From an uncultured Candidatus Saccharibacteria bacterium (GTDB taxonomy: Bacteria > Patescibacteriota > Saccharimonadia > Saccharimonadales > Saccharimonadaceae): a stretch of 64,000 bases of DNA. A model generated the notes under the pieces. That model was given only the letters and a program-made list of their open reading frames with translations, did not search any database and was not told where the DNA came from. The stretch is taken from contig CAKMNX010000028.1 of the NCBI GenBank assembly GCA_927910745.1, positions 1 through 64,000 on the forward strand, given 5' to 3'. Below, piece after piece: positions 8,340 through 15,737 of this stretch. The translations under genes and the position numbers were made by a program. Each line of letters begins with the position of its first letter. The stretch's first letter is position 1.

Positions 8340-9707
8340 ATGAAAGTTCAATACGATAAAAGTTTAAAGATAGCAGGCGTTAGTATACAACCATGGGCAA
8401 GAATTGGACCTGAGCAGTGGTTTGATAATTACAAAATTGCTTCATTAGCTGGCTGGAATATGTGCAGTCAGAATGTAGAGCACATGGATAGTCTCGCTTA
8501 TGTGCGCGATCAGTGCGAGAGACCTTATACAGGTGAACTGACTACACAGGCTCTTTTGCAAGACTCAATATTCCAAGATATGGTAATAACTCATTTGCCC
8601 GAGTATCATATTTTTACGTATAAACCTTTTGTAATTCCTGAGCGATTAAAACAAAGCAGTTTGCATTTTTTGCCTAGCAACGATATGCACGCGTTGGCTC
8701 AGAAGTTTGAGAATAAATCGTGGTTTCGGTGTATTTTTGCAGAGCGTCTTTGCAATATTCCATCACATAAAATATACCCTTGGCGAGAAATGTTATTGGA
8801 TGAGGAATATTTTTCTAATCTCTGTGATGGACGCAGTAAGATTGTTTTGCAAGATGCTGCACTTGGTGGAGGGAAGGGGTCGTTTATTGTCGATAGCTTT
8901 GAGTCATTTTGTTCTGCAATAAACACGATGCAAAATAGCAATGGTTTGGTTGGTGAAGTAGTCGTATCAGACTATATTGCTGATGGCCGTGATTGGTCGG
9001 TGCAGGGCGTTGTAACGCGCTACGGGGTCTTCATAGGGCCAGTGCAGCGGCAGATTATTGCAGACCCGAATTTATCAAATACAAGCATTCCTGGTACTGA
9101 GAAGTTTTGTGGTATTGAAATATTAGCAGATGATCAACACGCATGGCAGAGTAGTCAACTAACGAAAAATGCGCGCGTCATAGGCCAGGAATTATACGAC
9201 AGAGGGTATCGTGGTATTTTTGGTGTTGATTCTTTGGTGACGGATGATGCAGTGTATACTATCGAAGTTAATGCACGCATTACGGGTGCAACACCGCTTC
9301 TTACAATGAGCTATAATGCAAAGAAGCATATCCCCTTCTATCTTCTTCATATCTTAGAACTAACGAATGCTGATTATACTATTGAAGACAGCTCATACAG
9401 TAATGACTATAATGATTGCGCGCTGATGGTTCTCCATCAACGAGACAGCGAGACAGGTGTTGCTGACAGCCCTCGGTCGGGATTATATAATGAAAAGATG
9501 CAAATCATAGGCGATATAATGTCATTCGATAGGTCTTCTTCTGCAAAACAGGTTTTTGTACAGGATTATACAAGGAGCGAGAGGTCTATTGAACCAGGGT
9601 CTCGATTAGCGTCTATATTTACTAATTTTCGTGTCATGGATGAGGAGGGTGTGCTTATGAGAGAATCAAGAAATATTATTGATATAATTGAAAATAGTTC
9701 GAAGTAA
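8340..9707 (+). CDS. ATP-grasp domain ligase
   Basis: A 455-residue protein with an ATP-grasp fold in the middle and C-terminal half. The glycine-rich ATP loop is LGGGKG near residues 175-180; GRDWSVQGVVT follows, and the Mg-binding end of the active site is GVDSL..D..YTIEVNARITG. Such enzymes make an acyl-phosphate and couple a carboxylate to an amine or thiol, most often forming peptide-like bonds. The pattern is nearer to carboxylase/CPSase-like ATP-grasps than to RimK. It sits 14 bp after the metallopeptidase gene and 14 bp before the next ligase, so the genes form one operon. Substrate unknown. Confidence 0.75.
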   Translation: MKVQYDKSLKIAGVSIQPWARIGPEQWFDNYKIASLAGWNMCSQNVEHMDSLAYVRDQCERPYTGELTTQALLQDSIFQDMVITHLPEYHIFTYKPFVIPERLKQSSLHFLPSNDMHALAQKFENKSWFRCIFAERLCNIPSHKIYPWREMLLDEEYFSNLCDGRSKIVLQDAALGGGKGSFIVDSFESFCSAINTMQNSNGLVGEVVVSDYIADGRDWSVQGVVTRYGVFIGPVQRQIIADPNLSNTSIPGTEKFCGIEILADDQHAWQSSQLTKNARVIGQELYDRGYRGIFGVDSLVTDDAVYTIEVNARITGATPLLTMSYNAKKHIPFYLLHILELTNADYTIEDSSYSNDYNDCALMVLHQRDSETGVADSPRSGLYNEKMQIIGDIMSFDRSSSAKQVFVQDYTRSERSIEPGSRLASIFTNFRVMDEEGVLMRESRNIIDIIENSSK

Positions 9708-9721
9708 ATAAATGTATCGCT

Positions 9722-11230
9722 ATGAATATGGAGCAAGAAAGCAATAATAATATCAAAAAAGCAGACCTGTCACGGTATGGCATTACTTCTCGATTGCTAA
9801 TGAAGGAGGCGCTCCGAAAAGGGTACCAGGTCACAACAGTTCCAGGTCGTTTAGCAGCATCACATGTGGTGCGCTGTGAAAAGGACGGCAAAGAGCTTTA
9901 CTTTTATAATCTTAATACTGCACTAAACCCTTCATATGCAGTTCAGGTGAATGAGGATAAGATCTGGACGAATAACATATTACACCAATCGCATATACAA
10001 ATACCAGATACATATCCATTAAAGATAAATAGACCCGAAGACGTGGTAATTGACGATACACTTCGAAAAATGTTAGAGTCCTATGAGCGTCTTGTTGTCA
10101 AATCTGCTACAGCAAACTACAGCAATAATGTTCTTGTTAACGCTGGTGATGAAGAAGGTTTGCTTCGTGCAATACACCATGTATATCAGAATAGTGGCGG
10201 ACAACCTGATATAGTTGTTCAGCAAATGGTTTTTGGGCAAGAATATCGCTTCTTGGTGTTAAATAAAAAAGTCATTGCGGTGGCACACCGTAGATCACCA
10301 TGTGTTGTTGGAGATGGAATATCAACAATACAAACCTTGATAAGTAAAAAAAATAATAATTATCCAAAGCACGACAACGGACACACTAGTTTAGTAGCAA
10401 AAATAGATATTGAAGATGTATTGAGACACAAAGGTGTTCACTTTTTGCAACAAGTTCCCAAGAAAGGTTATGTTGTTGAGGTTTTAGATACATTGAATCT
10501 GAGCAGGGGAGGTGAAGCAGTTGATGTCACGAGTTATGTGTCTGATGAGCTCAAAACTATAGCAATTCAAGCGGCATCAGCATGTTTTCTTGGTATTGCT
10601 GGTATTGATATTGTAACGGATAACATTAGTGGTGATGGAAATGATAGCTATGTCGTAGGAGTGAAGGAATCTCCAGGGATACGAATGCACCAATTTCCAA
10701 CCGAAGGGAAACCTCGGAATGTTGCGCGAAAACTATTTCATGCTATTGAAAAAACGGCACATCCTATTGGCAAAAAGATAGTTATGATTGGCCGAGTTGA
10801 AAAGGTTGCTTTGCCTGATCTTGTTAATGAAAAATTTAAAGCTCGGATAGATACAGGGGCAACAGTCTCGTCTATATGGGCAAGCGATATTCGAGTTGAT
10901 AAGACAGGTCTCTACTGCAAACTGTTTGGTGCAGGCTCTCCAATGTATACTGGTGAGGAGTTGCATTTTTCTGAGTATTCCATGCGTTCTGTCCGAAGCT
11001 CAAATGGTTATGAGGAATTACGGTATCAGGTCGTCATTAATGTGAGTTTGGCAGGAAGACGGGTGAAAGCAAAGGTTACACTAGCAGACAGATCAGGGCA
11101 GATCTACCCGATGCTAATCGGAAGAAATATCTTGCGTAACAAATTCATTGTGCATGTTGCAGAGGGTGATATTGATAAGAAAGCAGAAAGTAGTAATCGC
11201 CAAGAGCTGCGCCAAAATGGACTACAATAA
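9722..11230 (+). CDS. Fusion of cyanophycin synthetase/GshAB-like ATP-grasp ligase and RimB-like aspartyl peptidase domain
   Basis: A 502-residue, two-domain protein. Residues about 60-345 form an ATP-grasp domain with VVGDGISTIQTLI and ESPGIRMHQFPTEGKPRN, both typical of cyanophycin synthetases and GshAB-type ligases. Residues about 350-490 match PF05618 (RimB / 'ATP-dependent zinc protease', a retropepsin-like fold): GRVEKVALPDL, then ARIDTGATVSS with catalytic Asp377, then YPMLIGRNIL. RimB proteins cleave the glutamate tails that RimK adds to ribosomal protein S6. A ligase and a peptidase in one chain could build and trim the same tail. The start could also be the ATG at 9728. Third gene of the operon, followed by a RimK-like gene. 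Confidence 0.75.
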   Translation: MNMEQESNNNIKKADLSRYGITSRLLMKEALRKGYQVTTVPGRLAASHVVRCEKDGKELYFYNLNTALNPSYAVQVNEDKIWTNNILHQSHIQIPDTYPLKINRPEDVVIDDTLRKMLESYERLVVKSATANYSNNVLVNAGDEEGLLRAIHHVYQNSGGQPDIVVQQMVFGQEYRFLVLNKKVIAVAHRRSPCVVGDGISTIQTLISKKNNNYPKHDNGHTSLVAKIDIEDVLRHKGVHFLQQVPKKGYVVEVLDTLNLSRGGEAVDVTSYVSDELKTIAIQAASACFLGIAGIDIVTDNISGDGNDSYVVGVKESPGIRMHQFPTEGKPRNVARKLFHAIEKTAHPIGKKIVMIGRVEKVALPDLVNEKFKARIDTGATVSSIWASDIRVDKTGLYCKLFGAGSPMYTGEELHFSEYSMRSVRSSNGYEELRYQVVINVSLAGRRVKAKVTLADRSGQIYPMLIGRNILRNKFIVHVAEGDIDKKAESSNRQELRQNGLQ

Positions 11231-11287
11231 GAGTTGTAGAGCATATAACAAGCAAAATTGATAAAGGTAAATAGTACGAGGTATAGA

Positions 11288-12205
11288 GTGAGAATCGCAA
11301 TACTCAGCAATGGCAATGTAAACTACTCAACGCTTCGCCTCAAGGAAGAGGCGGAGAGGCGTGGACATAGTGTGAGAGTGATTAAATACCGCAAATGCTA
11401 TGTGACGATTGATGAGAAGAACCCAACGGTGATGTATGATGGTGAAGCAATCGATCAGTATGATGCAATAATTCCGCGCATTGCAAGCTACATGACTCGC
11501 TACGGCACAGCAGTGGCACGCCAGTTAGAAATGGCGTATCCACGCACGCTTTTTGTTAATCGCTCGATTGCGATTACCCGGGCGCGCGATAAACTGCGTT
11601 CGACACAGCTGCTAGCCCGAGGTGGAGTAGCTATTCCCAAGACAGTGTTTAGCCGTAACTCAGCCGATATAGACGATCTCCTTAACGAACTTGGTGGTAC
11701 GCCAGTCATCATCAAGCTCGCTCGTGGTACTCATGGCAATGGTGTGGTGCTAGCGGAGACGAAGAAGGCGGCAAAGTCAGTGCTCCAGGCGTTGTATCTC
11801 ACCAACGAGGATGGGACAAACATCCTGTTGCAAGAATTTATTCGTGAGTCAGCTGGAGTAGACATCCGCGCCTTCGTGGTGGGGAGTCGTGTAGTGGCGA
11901 GTATGAAGCGCCAGAGCCTAGATGACGACTTTCGATCCAACCTCCATAAGGGAGGCGAAGGAACGCCGATTCGCTTGACGGATACCGAGCGTCGTATGTG
12001 TTTGCGGGCAGCTAAGGCGATGGGCTTGACGGTGGCGGGTGTTGACTTTATGCGCTCGAGTCGTGGGCCGTTGGTGCTTGAGGTCAATGCGAGCCCAGGC
12101 TTTGGGATAGAGAAAATTACGCGGCGCAATGTGGCCAAGCCTATCATCGAATACATCGAGCGCAATGCGAAGCGGCAGCACAAGAAGGACCGCGTTGGAG
12201 CATAA
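11288..12205 (+). CDS. RimK-like ATP-grasp amino-acid ligase
   Basis: 305 residues, the normal RimK length. RIAILS at the N-terminus, FVNRSIAITRARDKLRSTQLL before the ATP-grasp domain, VIIKLARGTHGNGVVLAE as the ATP loop, DIRAFVVGSRVVASMKR, and LVLEVNASPGFGIE at the Mg site are all RimK/LysX family features. RimK adds glutamates to the S6 C-terminus; relatives add amino acids to other carriers. I chose the GTG at 11288 because it directly precedes the family N-terminus and has a GAGG site 6 bases upstream; a TTG at 11258 is an alternative. Base composition is more GC-rich than the three upstream genes, so it may be older in this genome. Confidence 0.85.
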   Translation: MRIAILSNGNVNYSTLRLKEEAERRGHSVRVIKYRKCYVTIDEKNPTVMYDGEAIDQYDAIIPRIASYMTRYGTAVARQLEMAYPRTLFVNRSIAITRARDKLRSTQLLARGGVAIPKTVFSRNSADIDDLLNELGGTPVIIKLARGTHGNGVVLAETKKAAKSVLQALYLTNEDGTNILLQEFIRESAGVDIRAFVVGSRVVASMKRQSLDDDFRSNLHKGGEGTPIRLTDTERRMCLRAAKAMGLTVAGVDFMRSSRGPLVLEVNASPGFGIEKITRRNVAKPIIEYIERNAKRQHKKDRVGA

Positions 12206-12261
12206 ATACTCAAAAGCATTGTGGCGTCTCTCATAACGCTTATGTTAAATCGGTGTCATGG

Positions 12262-12273
12262 TATAATGATGGC
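12262..12273 (+). promoter_or_regulatory. Extended -10, leaderless
   Basis: TGG-TATAAT ending at 12267, then exactly 6 bases to the ATG at 12274. Confidence 0.6.
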
Positions 12274-12759
12274 ATGATGTTGCTTGGATTGCTTGTTGGT
12301 ACGGCTATGGTTTTGGCTGGTTTGGTGTATGTAGCGAAGCGGCATTTTGGGCTACCAGTAATGGGTCTGGCGGTTGGTATGGTAATGACACAGCTGTGGG
12401 CGGCAGATGTCGTGCCGTATGCTGCTGGGGTTGGCATAGGCATTGACCGATCTGCTTTGCTTGCGGTGGTGACGATTGTGCTGACAGTGTTACCAGCTGT
12501 GGTACTGGTGTGCTGTGGCTCAGTGGTGAGCCAGCGCTGGTGGCGTATTGGTGGCTCACTGATCTTTGGTGTTGTGGCAGTGTATGTGTTGTTTGGCGCG
12601 CTGAGTAGTCTCGTACCACCAGTTGATGAGACAAGCAAGACGGTTATGGCAGCGCTGGATGGGTCTCATGCAGCGGTTGTAACGATGGGGTTTGCATGTG
12701 CCCTTGTTGACACGCTCGTGGCTCGCACAAAGGGCGCAAAACCACACAAGAAAAAGTGA
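12274..12759 (+). CDS. Small polytopic membrane protein, unknown
   Basis: 161 residues with four to five predicted membrane helices and a Lys-rich C-terminal tail (KGAKPHKKK) likely in the cytoplasm. No recognised family motif. An upstream in-frame GTG at 12253 overlaps the -10 box, so the ATG at 12274 is preferred. It is transcribed on its own and ends before a bidirectional terminator shared with yebC. Function unknown. Confidence 0.6.
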   Translation: MMLLGLLVGTAMVLAGLVYVAKRHFGLPVMGLAVGMVMTQLWAADVVPYAAGVGIGIDRSALLAVVTIVLTVLPAVVLVCCGSVVSQRWWRIGGSLIFGVVAVYVLFGALSSLVPPVDETSKTVMAALDGSHAAVVTMGFACALVDTLVARTKGAKPHKKK

Positions 12760-12836
12760 AAGTGATAGATATACTTCTTGCGCGTGTCACTTGATAAGTG
12801 TGGTTTTACAAGAATATATACGTTGATGTGCTTAGC

Positions 12837-12866
12837 AAAATGACCCTCATAATAGAGGGTCATTTT
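12837..12866. terminator. Bidirectional intrinsic terminator
   Basis: An 8-bp stem (TGACCCTC with GAGGGTCA), a 6-base loop, an A-run before and a T-run after. It lies between two convergent genes and can serve both. Confidence 0.85.
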
Positions 12867-12899
12867 AGTGTTGTGATTCGCGTATAACTCTAGTGGGTA

Positions 12900-13604
12900 T
12901 TACGCGGCGTTCGTTGCAACGTTTGTCACATCATCGAGTGCTTCAAGTGCGTCGATAATTTTGGTAAGCTTGCGGGCGGTCTCATCATCCTCGATAGCAA
13001 CGGTGTTGTTGGGCACATACTGGAGCTCTGCATCTTCAACGGTCATGCCAGCTGCGAGCAAAGCTTCGCGAACTTTGGCGTGCTCCTTTTTGTCGGTGTA
13101 GACGGTGAGGCCGCCATCTTCTTCTGTTGCATCTTCAGCGCCAGCATCAAGCACAGTAAGGAGCGCTTCTTCACCACTGGCTGCTACGCGGATCACGCCC
13201 TTGCGCGCAAACTGAAACATCACACTGCCGCTGTCTGCCATGGTGCCACCATTCTTGGTGAGAGCAGTGCGAACCTCTGGGTAGGTGCGGTTTTTGTTAT
13301 CGGTTGCTGTCTCGATAATGATGCCAACACCACCTGGGCCGTAGCCCTCATAGACCGCCTCTTCGAGTGCGGCAGCATTTTTATCATTGATGCGATCAAT
13401 TGCTCGCTGGATGTTAGCGTTGGGCATATTGGCTGCCCGAGCCTTCTCGATGGCCAATGCGAGGCTTGAGTTGGTTGTTGGATCGGTGCCGCCACGGGCT
13501 GCAATGGCAATCATATTGCCAAGCTTGGTAAAGGCTGCGCCGCGCTTTGCATCAACCACGGCCTTTTGGCGATGGGTCGTGGCCCATTTACTGTGTCCAG
13601 ACAT
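12900..13604 (-). CDS. yebC: YebC/PmpR family protein
   Basis: 234 residues, full length, starting with MSGHSKWATTHRQKAVVDAKRG, the family signature. The central EAVYEGYGPGGVGIIIE and the C-terminal LQYVPNN segments also match. YebC-family proteins have been described as transcription regulators and, more recently, as ribosome-associated factors relieving stalling at proline-rich stretches. An AAGGAGAA site precedes the ATG, and a TGC-TACAAT extended -10 lies further upstream near 13635-13640. Transcribed leftward, convergent with the small membrane protein. Confidence 0.95.
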   Translation of the reverse strand: MSGHSKWATTHRQKAVVDAKRGAAFTKLGNMIAIAARGGTDPTTNSSLALAIEKARAANMPNANIQRAIDRINDKNAAALEEAVYEGYGPGGVGIIIETATDNKNRTYPEVRTALTKNGGTMADSGSVMFQFARKGVIRVAASGEEALLTVLDAGAEDATEEDGGLTVYTDKKEHAKVREALLAAGMTVEDAELQYVPNNTVAIEDDETARKLTKIIDALEALDDVTNVATNAA

Positions 13605-13658
13605 AGGTTCTCCTTGATTGTTCTATCTTTCAACTCATTGTAGCATATTGGGCAGTTG

Positions 13659-15101
13659 TTATTCTACGAGCGAGGTATCGCGCAGCGAGTAGCCAGTTGC
13701 TCGCCAGAACCACCAGCAGAGGCTAATGAGCCCGCCATACCACAGCGCCACACCCCACCAGGGCAGTGTAAAATCGAGCTGTGCCCAGGGGAAGGCGGCG
13801 CATTGCTGGACAACCCACAGCATTGCGTCGAGTAGCCATTGTGCTGGCGCGCCAAATACTGCCGCTGCCGCTGGCCACACAAGTGCCCCAACCCCAGCAA
13901 TGCACGTGAGAAGCATTGCTAACGGCACCCATGGCACAATGAGTAGATTGGCTGGCAGTGCCACGAGCGATAATTGCCCAAATGCTGCGAGGCTAATTGG
14001 TAGTGTAGCAAGCTGTGCAGAGACTGTCTCGCCCAAGACTTGGCGGCCGATTGATGGCTCTGCTGGGCCAAAGAAATAGCGCTGCAACAGCGGTGCAAGA
14101 ATCATCACTCCAGCAAAGGACGCAAAACTTAATTGCCAGCCAATATCTCCCCAAACATAGCTTGGGTTCCATAGTACTGTAGCAGCACTTGCTACTGCCA
14201 GCAGCGTAACGGGGTGAAACGCACGACCATACGCCCAAGCCCAAATACTAAGCCCAGCCACAAGGCCAGCGCGCGTCATACTTGGGCTTAGGCCGGTGAT
14301 GGCGACAAAGCCAAGGACGAGACTCACACTGGTAAGTACTGCGAGGTAGCGCGACACCTTGGCAAACAAGCGCCGGGCGAGACGGACGAGGATCGTGAGA
14401 TTGTAACCACTAGCCACTACAATATGAGTGAGACCAGTAGTGCGCATTGCTTCTTGGATATCATGCGGCAGGGCGCGCTTTTGGCCAAGGACGTAGCCAC
14501 TGCCAAGGCTAGCCGCTGGCTCGTGAATTGCATGACGAATATGCTCAGCAAACCAATCACGCACCTGCAGGGCAACATCGCCAGGTTGCGGCTGAACAAT
14601 GCGTTCCACATGGGCACGCTGCATAACAGCAGCAAAGTTACCAAAGCCAGGTTTGAGCTTGCCCCGTGCAACCAGCCAGTCGCTGCGACGGACTGCAGGG
14701 TTGCCGTGCAGACTCACCCATACTGTACCAGGCAATGAGCGGCCATTCAGGCGAATAGCACCAAGCCTCACGACGAGCTGATTGCGTTGATTTGTATCAG
14801 GATCATCCTGCACCTGCCCGGTGATTGTCGCTACGTGCCCAAATAATGCCGCGTAAGAGCGCTGTTGCTGCTGATCACTTCCACCGCGCACTAGGCCAAT
14901 CATAAGCCCAGCAATCAATATGATAATAAGGCACCACTGCCGGCTTTGGCGCAGTGCATAGGCAATCCCGCCACCGGCTACGACAAGCCACCACCACGCA
15001 GCGTACGGCCACCACTGGGCGAGTGCTACTCCACCAACGATGCCACCGCAGCACAGTGTGAGCTGCCACGTTGGGTGAATTTGCCGTTGCCACCACGTCA
15101 T
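13659..15101 (-). CDS. comEC: ComEC/Rec2 competence channel, lacking the metallo-beta-lactamase domain
   Basis: 480 residues, against 700-800 for typical ComEC. It has N-terminal membrane helices, a DUF4131-like OB-fold region (about residues 75-170), and the competence domain with multiple helices (GYVLGQKRALP, TTGLTHIVVASGYNLTILV, GLSPSMTRAG, LPANLLIVPWVPLAM). The C-terminal metallo-beta-lactamase domain thought to degrade the non-transported strand is absent; the frame ends shortly after the last helix. The role is import of single-stranded DNA during natural transformation, consistent with the type IV pilus genes in this window. The promoter is strong and leaderless. Confidence 0.9.
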   Translation of the reverse strand: MTWWQRQIHPTWQLTLCCGGIVGGVALAQWWPYAAWWWLVVAGGGIAYALRQSRQWCLIIILIAGLMIGLVRGGSDQQQQRSYAALFGHVATITGQVQDDPDTNQRNQLVVRLGAIRLNGRSLPGTVWVSLHGNPAVRRSDWLVARGKLKPGFGNFAAVMQRAHVERIVQPQPGDVALQVRDWFAEHIRHAIHEPAASLGSGYVLGQKRALPHDIQEAMRTTGLTHIVVASGYNLTILVRLARRLFAKVSRYLAVLTSVSLVLGFVAITGLSPSMTRAGLVAGLSIWAWAYGRAFHPVTLLAVASAATVLWNPSYVWGDIGWQLSFASFAGVMILAPLLQRYFFGPAEPSIGRQVLGETVSAQLATLPISLAAFGQLSLVALPANLLIVPWVPLAMLLTCIAGVGALVWPAAAAVFGAPAQWLLDAMLWVVQQCAAFPWAQLDFTLPWWGVALWYGGLISLCWWFWRATGYSLRDTSLVE

Positions 15102-15109
15102 TGGTTATC

Positions 15110-15138
15110 ATTAAACTATTGTGTCGCTGGTGTGTCAA
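15110..15138 (-). promoter_or_regulatory. Consensus promoter of comEC, leaderless
   Basis: On the minus strand: a perfect -35 TTGACA (15138-15133), a 17-bp spacer, and -10 TTTAAT (15115-15110). Eight bases remain to the ATG at 15101. Confidence 0.8.
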
Positions 15139-15400
15139 TTTATTACATCCAAATCGCGGCTTTTCTGTCAATTTTATGCTGTTTGCTCTGCTTTCTGTAG
15201 GGTTTATCAGGGAGGCTAGAATTTTTATGTAATTTGTTTTCTTAAGGTGAAATTATTGAATCTTTTGCGGTTAGCAAGAGATTTTTATACATTTACCAGG
15301 TGAGGTAGTAAGGGAGAGTCTCCTACAGAGGAGAAGGGTGAATTTTGCTATAGATAGTAGAATTTTGGAAGAGTGATGATGAATCCAGCGTTTACTCCGC
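15139..15400. other. Intergenic region between comEC and tRNA-Lys
   Basis: AT-rich, no convincing frame. It contains a small hairpin (CTCC..GGAG near 15319-15333). No RNA family recognised. Confidence 0.4.
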
Positions 15401-15430
15401 TTGACAGTCTACCGCGACCAGTGCTATACT
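15401..15430 (+). promoter_or_regulatory. tRNA-Lys promoter
   Basis: -35 TTGACA at 15401-15406, an 18-bp spacer, extended -10 TGC-TATACT at 15425-15430, about 12 bp before the tRNA. Confidence 0.8.
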
Positions 15431-15442
15431 CGCAGAGTCTAC

Positions 15443-15519
15443 GGGCCCATAGCTCAGCAGGTTAGAGCACCTGCCTTTTAAGCAGGGTGTCGTGAGTTCG
15501 AGCCTCACTGGGCCCTCCA
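15443..15519 (+). tRNA. tRNA-Lys (TTT)
   Basis: The seven-base acceptor stem GGGCCCA pairs with TGGGCCC. The anticodon stem CCTGC/GCAGG holds loop CTTTTAA with anticodon TTT. The T arm is GTGAG-TTCGAGC-CTCAC, and CCA is encoded at 15517-15519. All four arms fold, with a normal D arm. Confidence 0.97.
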
Positions 15520-15530
15520 TTGACCAATTA

Positions 15531-15553
15531 GCAGGCGAGATAGCCTGTTTTTT
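15531..15553 (+). terminator. Terminator of tRNA-Lys
   Basis: Stem CAGGC/GCCTG around a GAGATA loop, followed by six T's, 12 bases past the tRNA 3' end. Confidence 0.8.
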
Positions 15554-15737
15554 GTTGTATCTGTTGAAAGCTTGAAGATCCGCATTATAAAATCTTAATT
15601 CCTATTTCTCGCTATTATTGTGCGGTAGAGAACAAAATCCGACCACCGTATTAGTTTGCGTGATCAACAAAATAATGTGCTTGTGCTTGACCAAGAGGGT
15701 TGCTTTGCGCATAATCGTGGCGAGGAGGAAAAACAAA

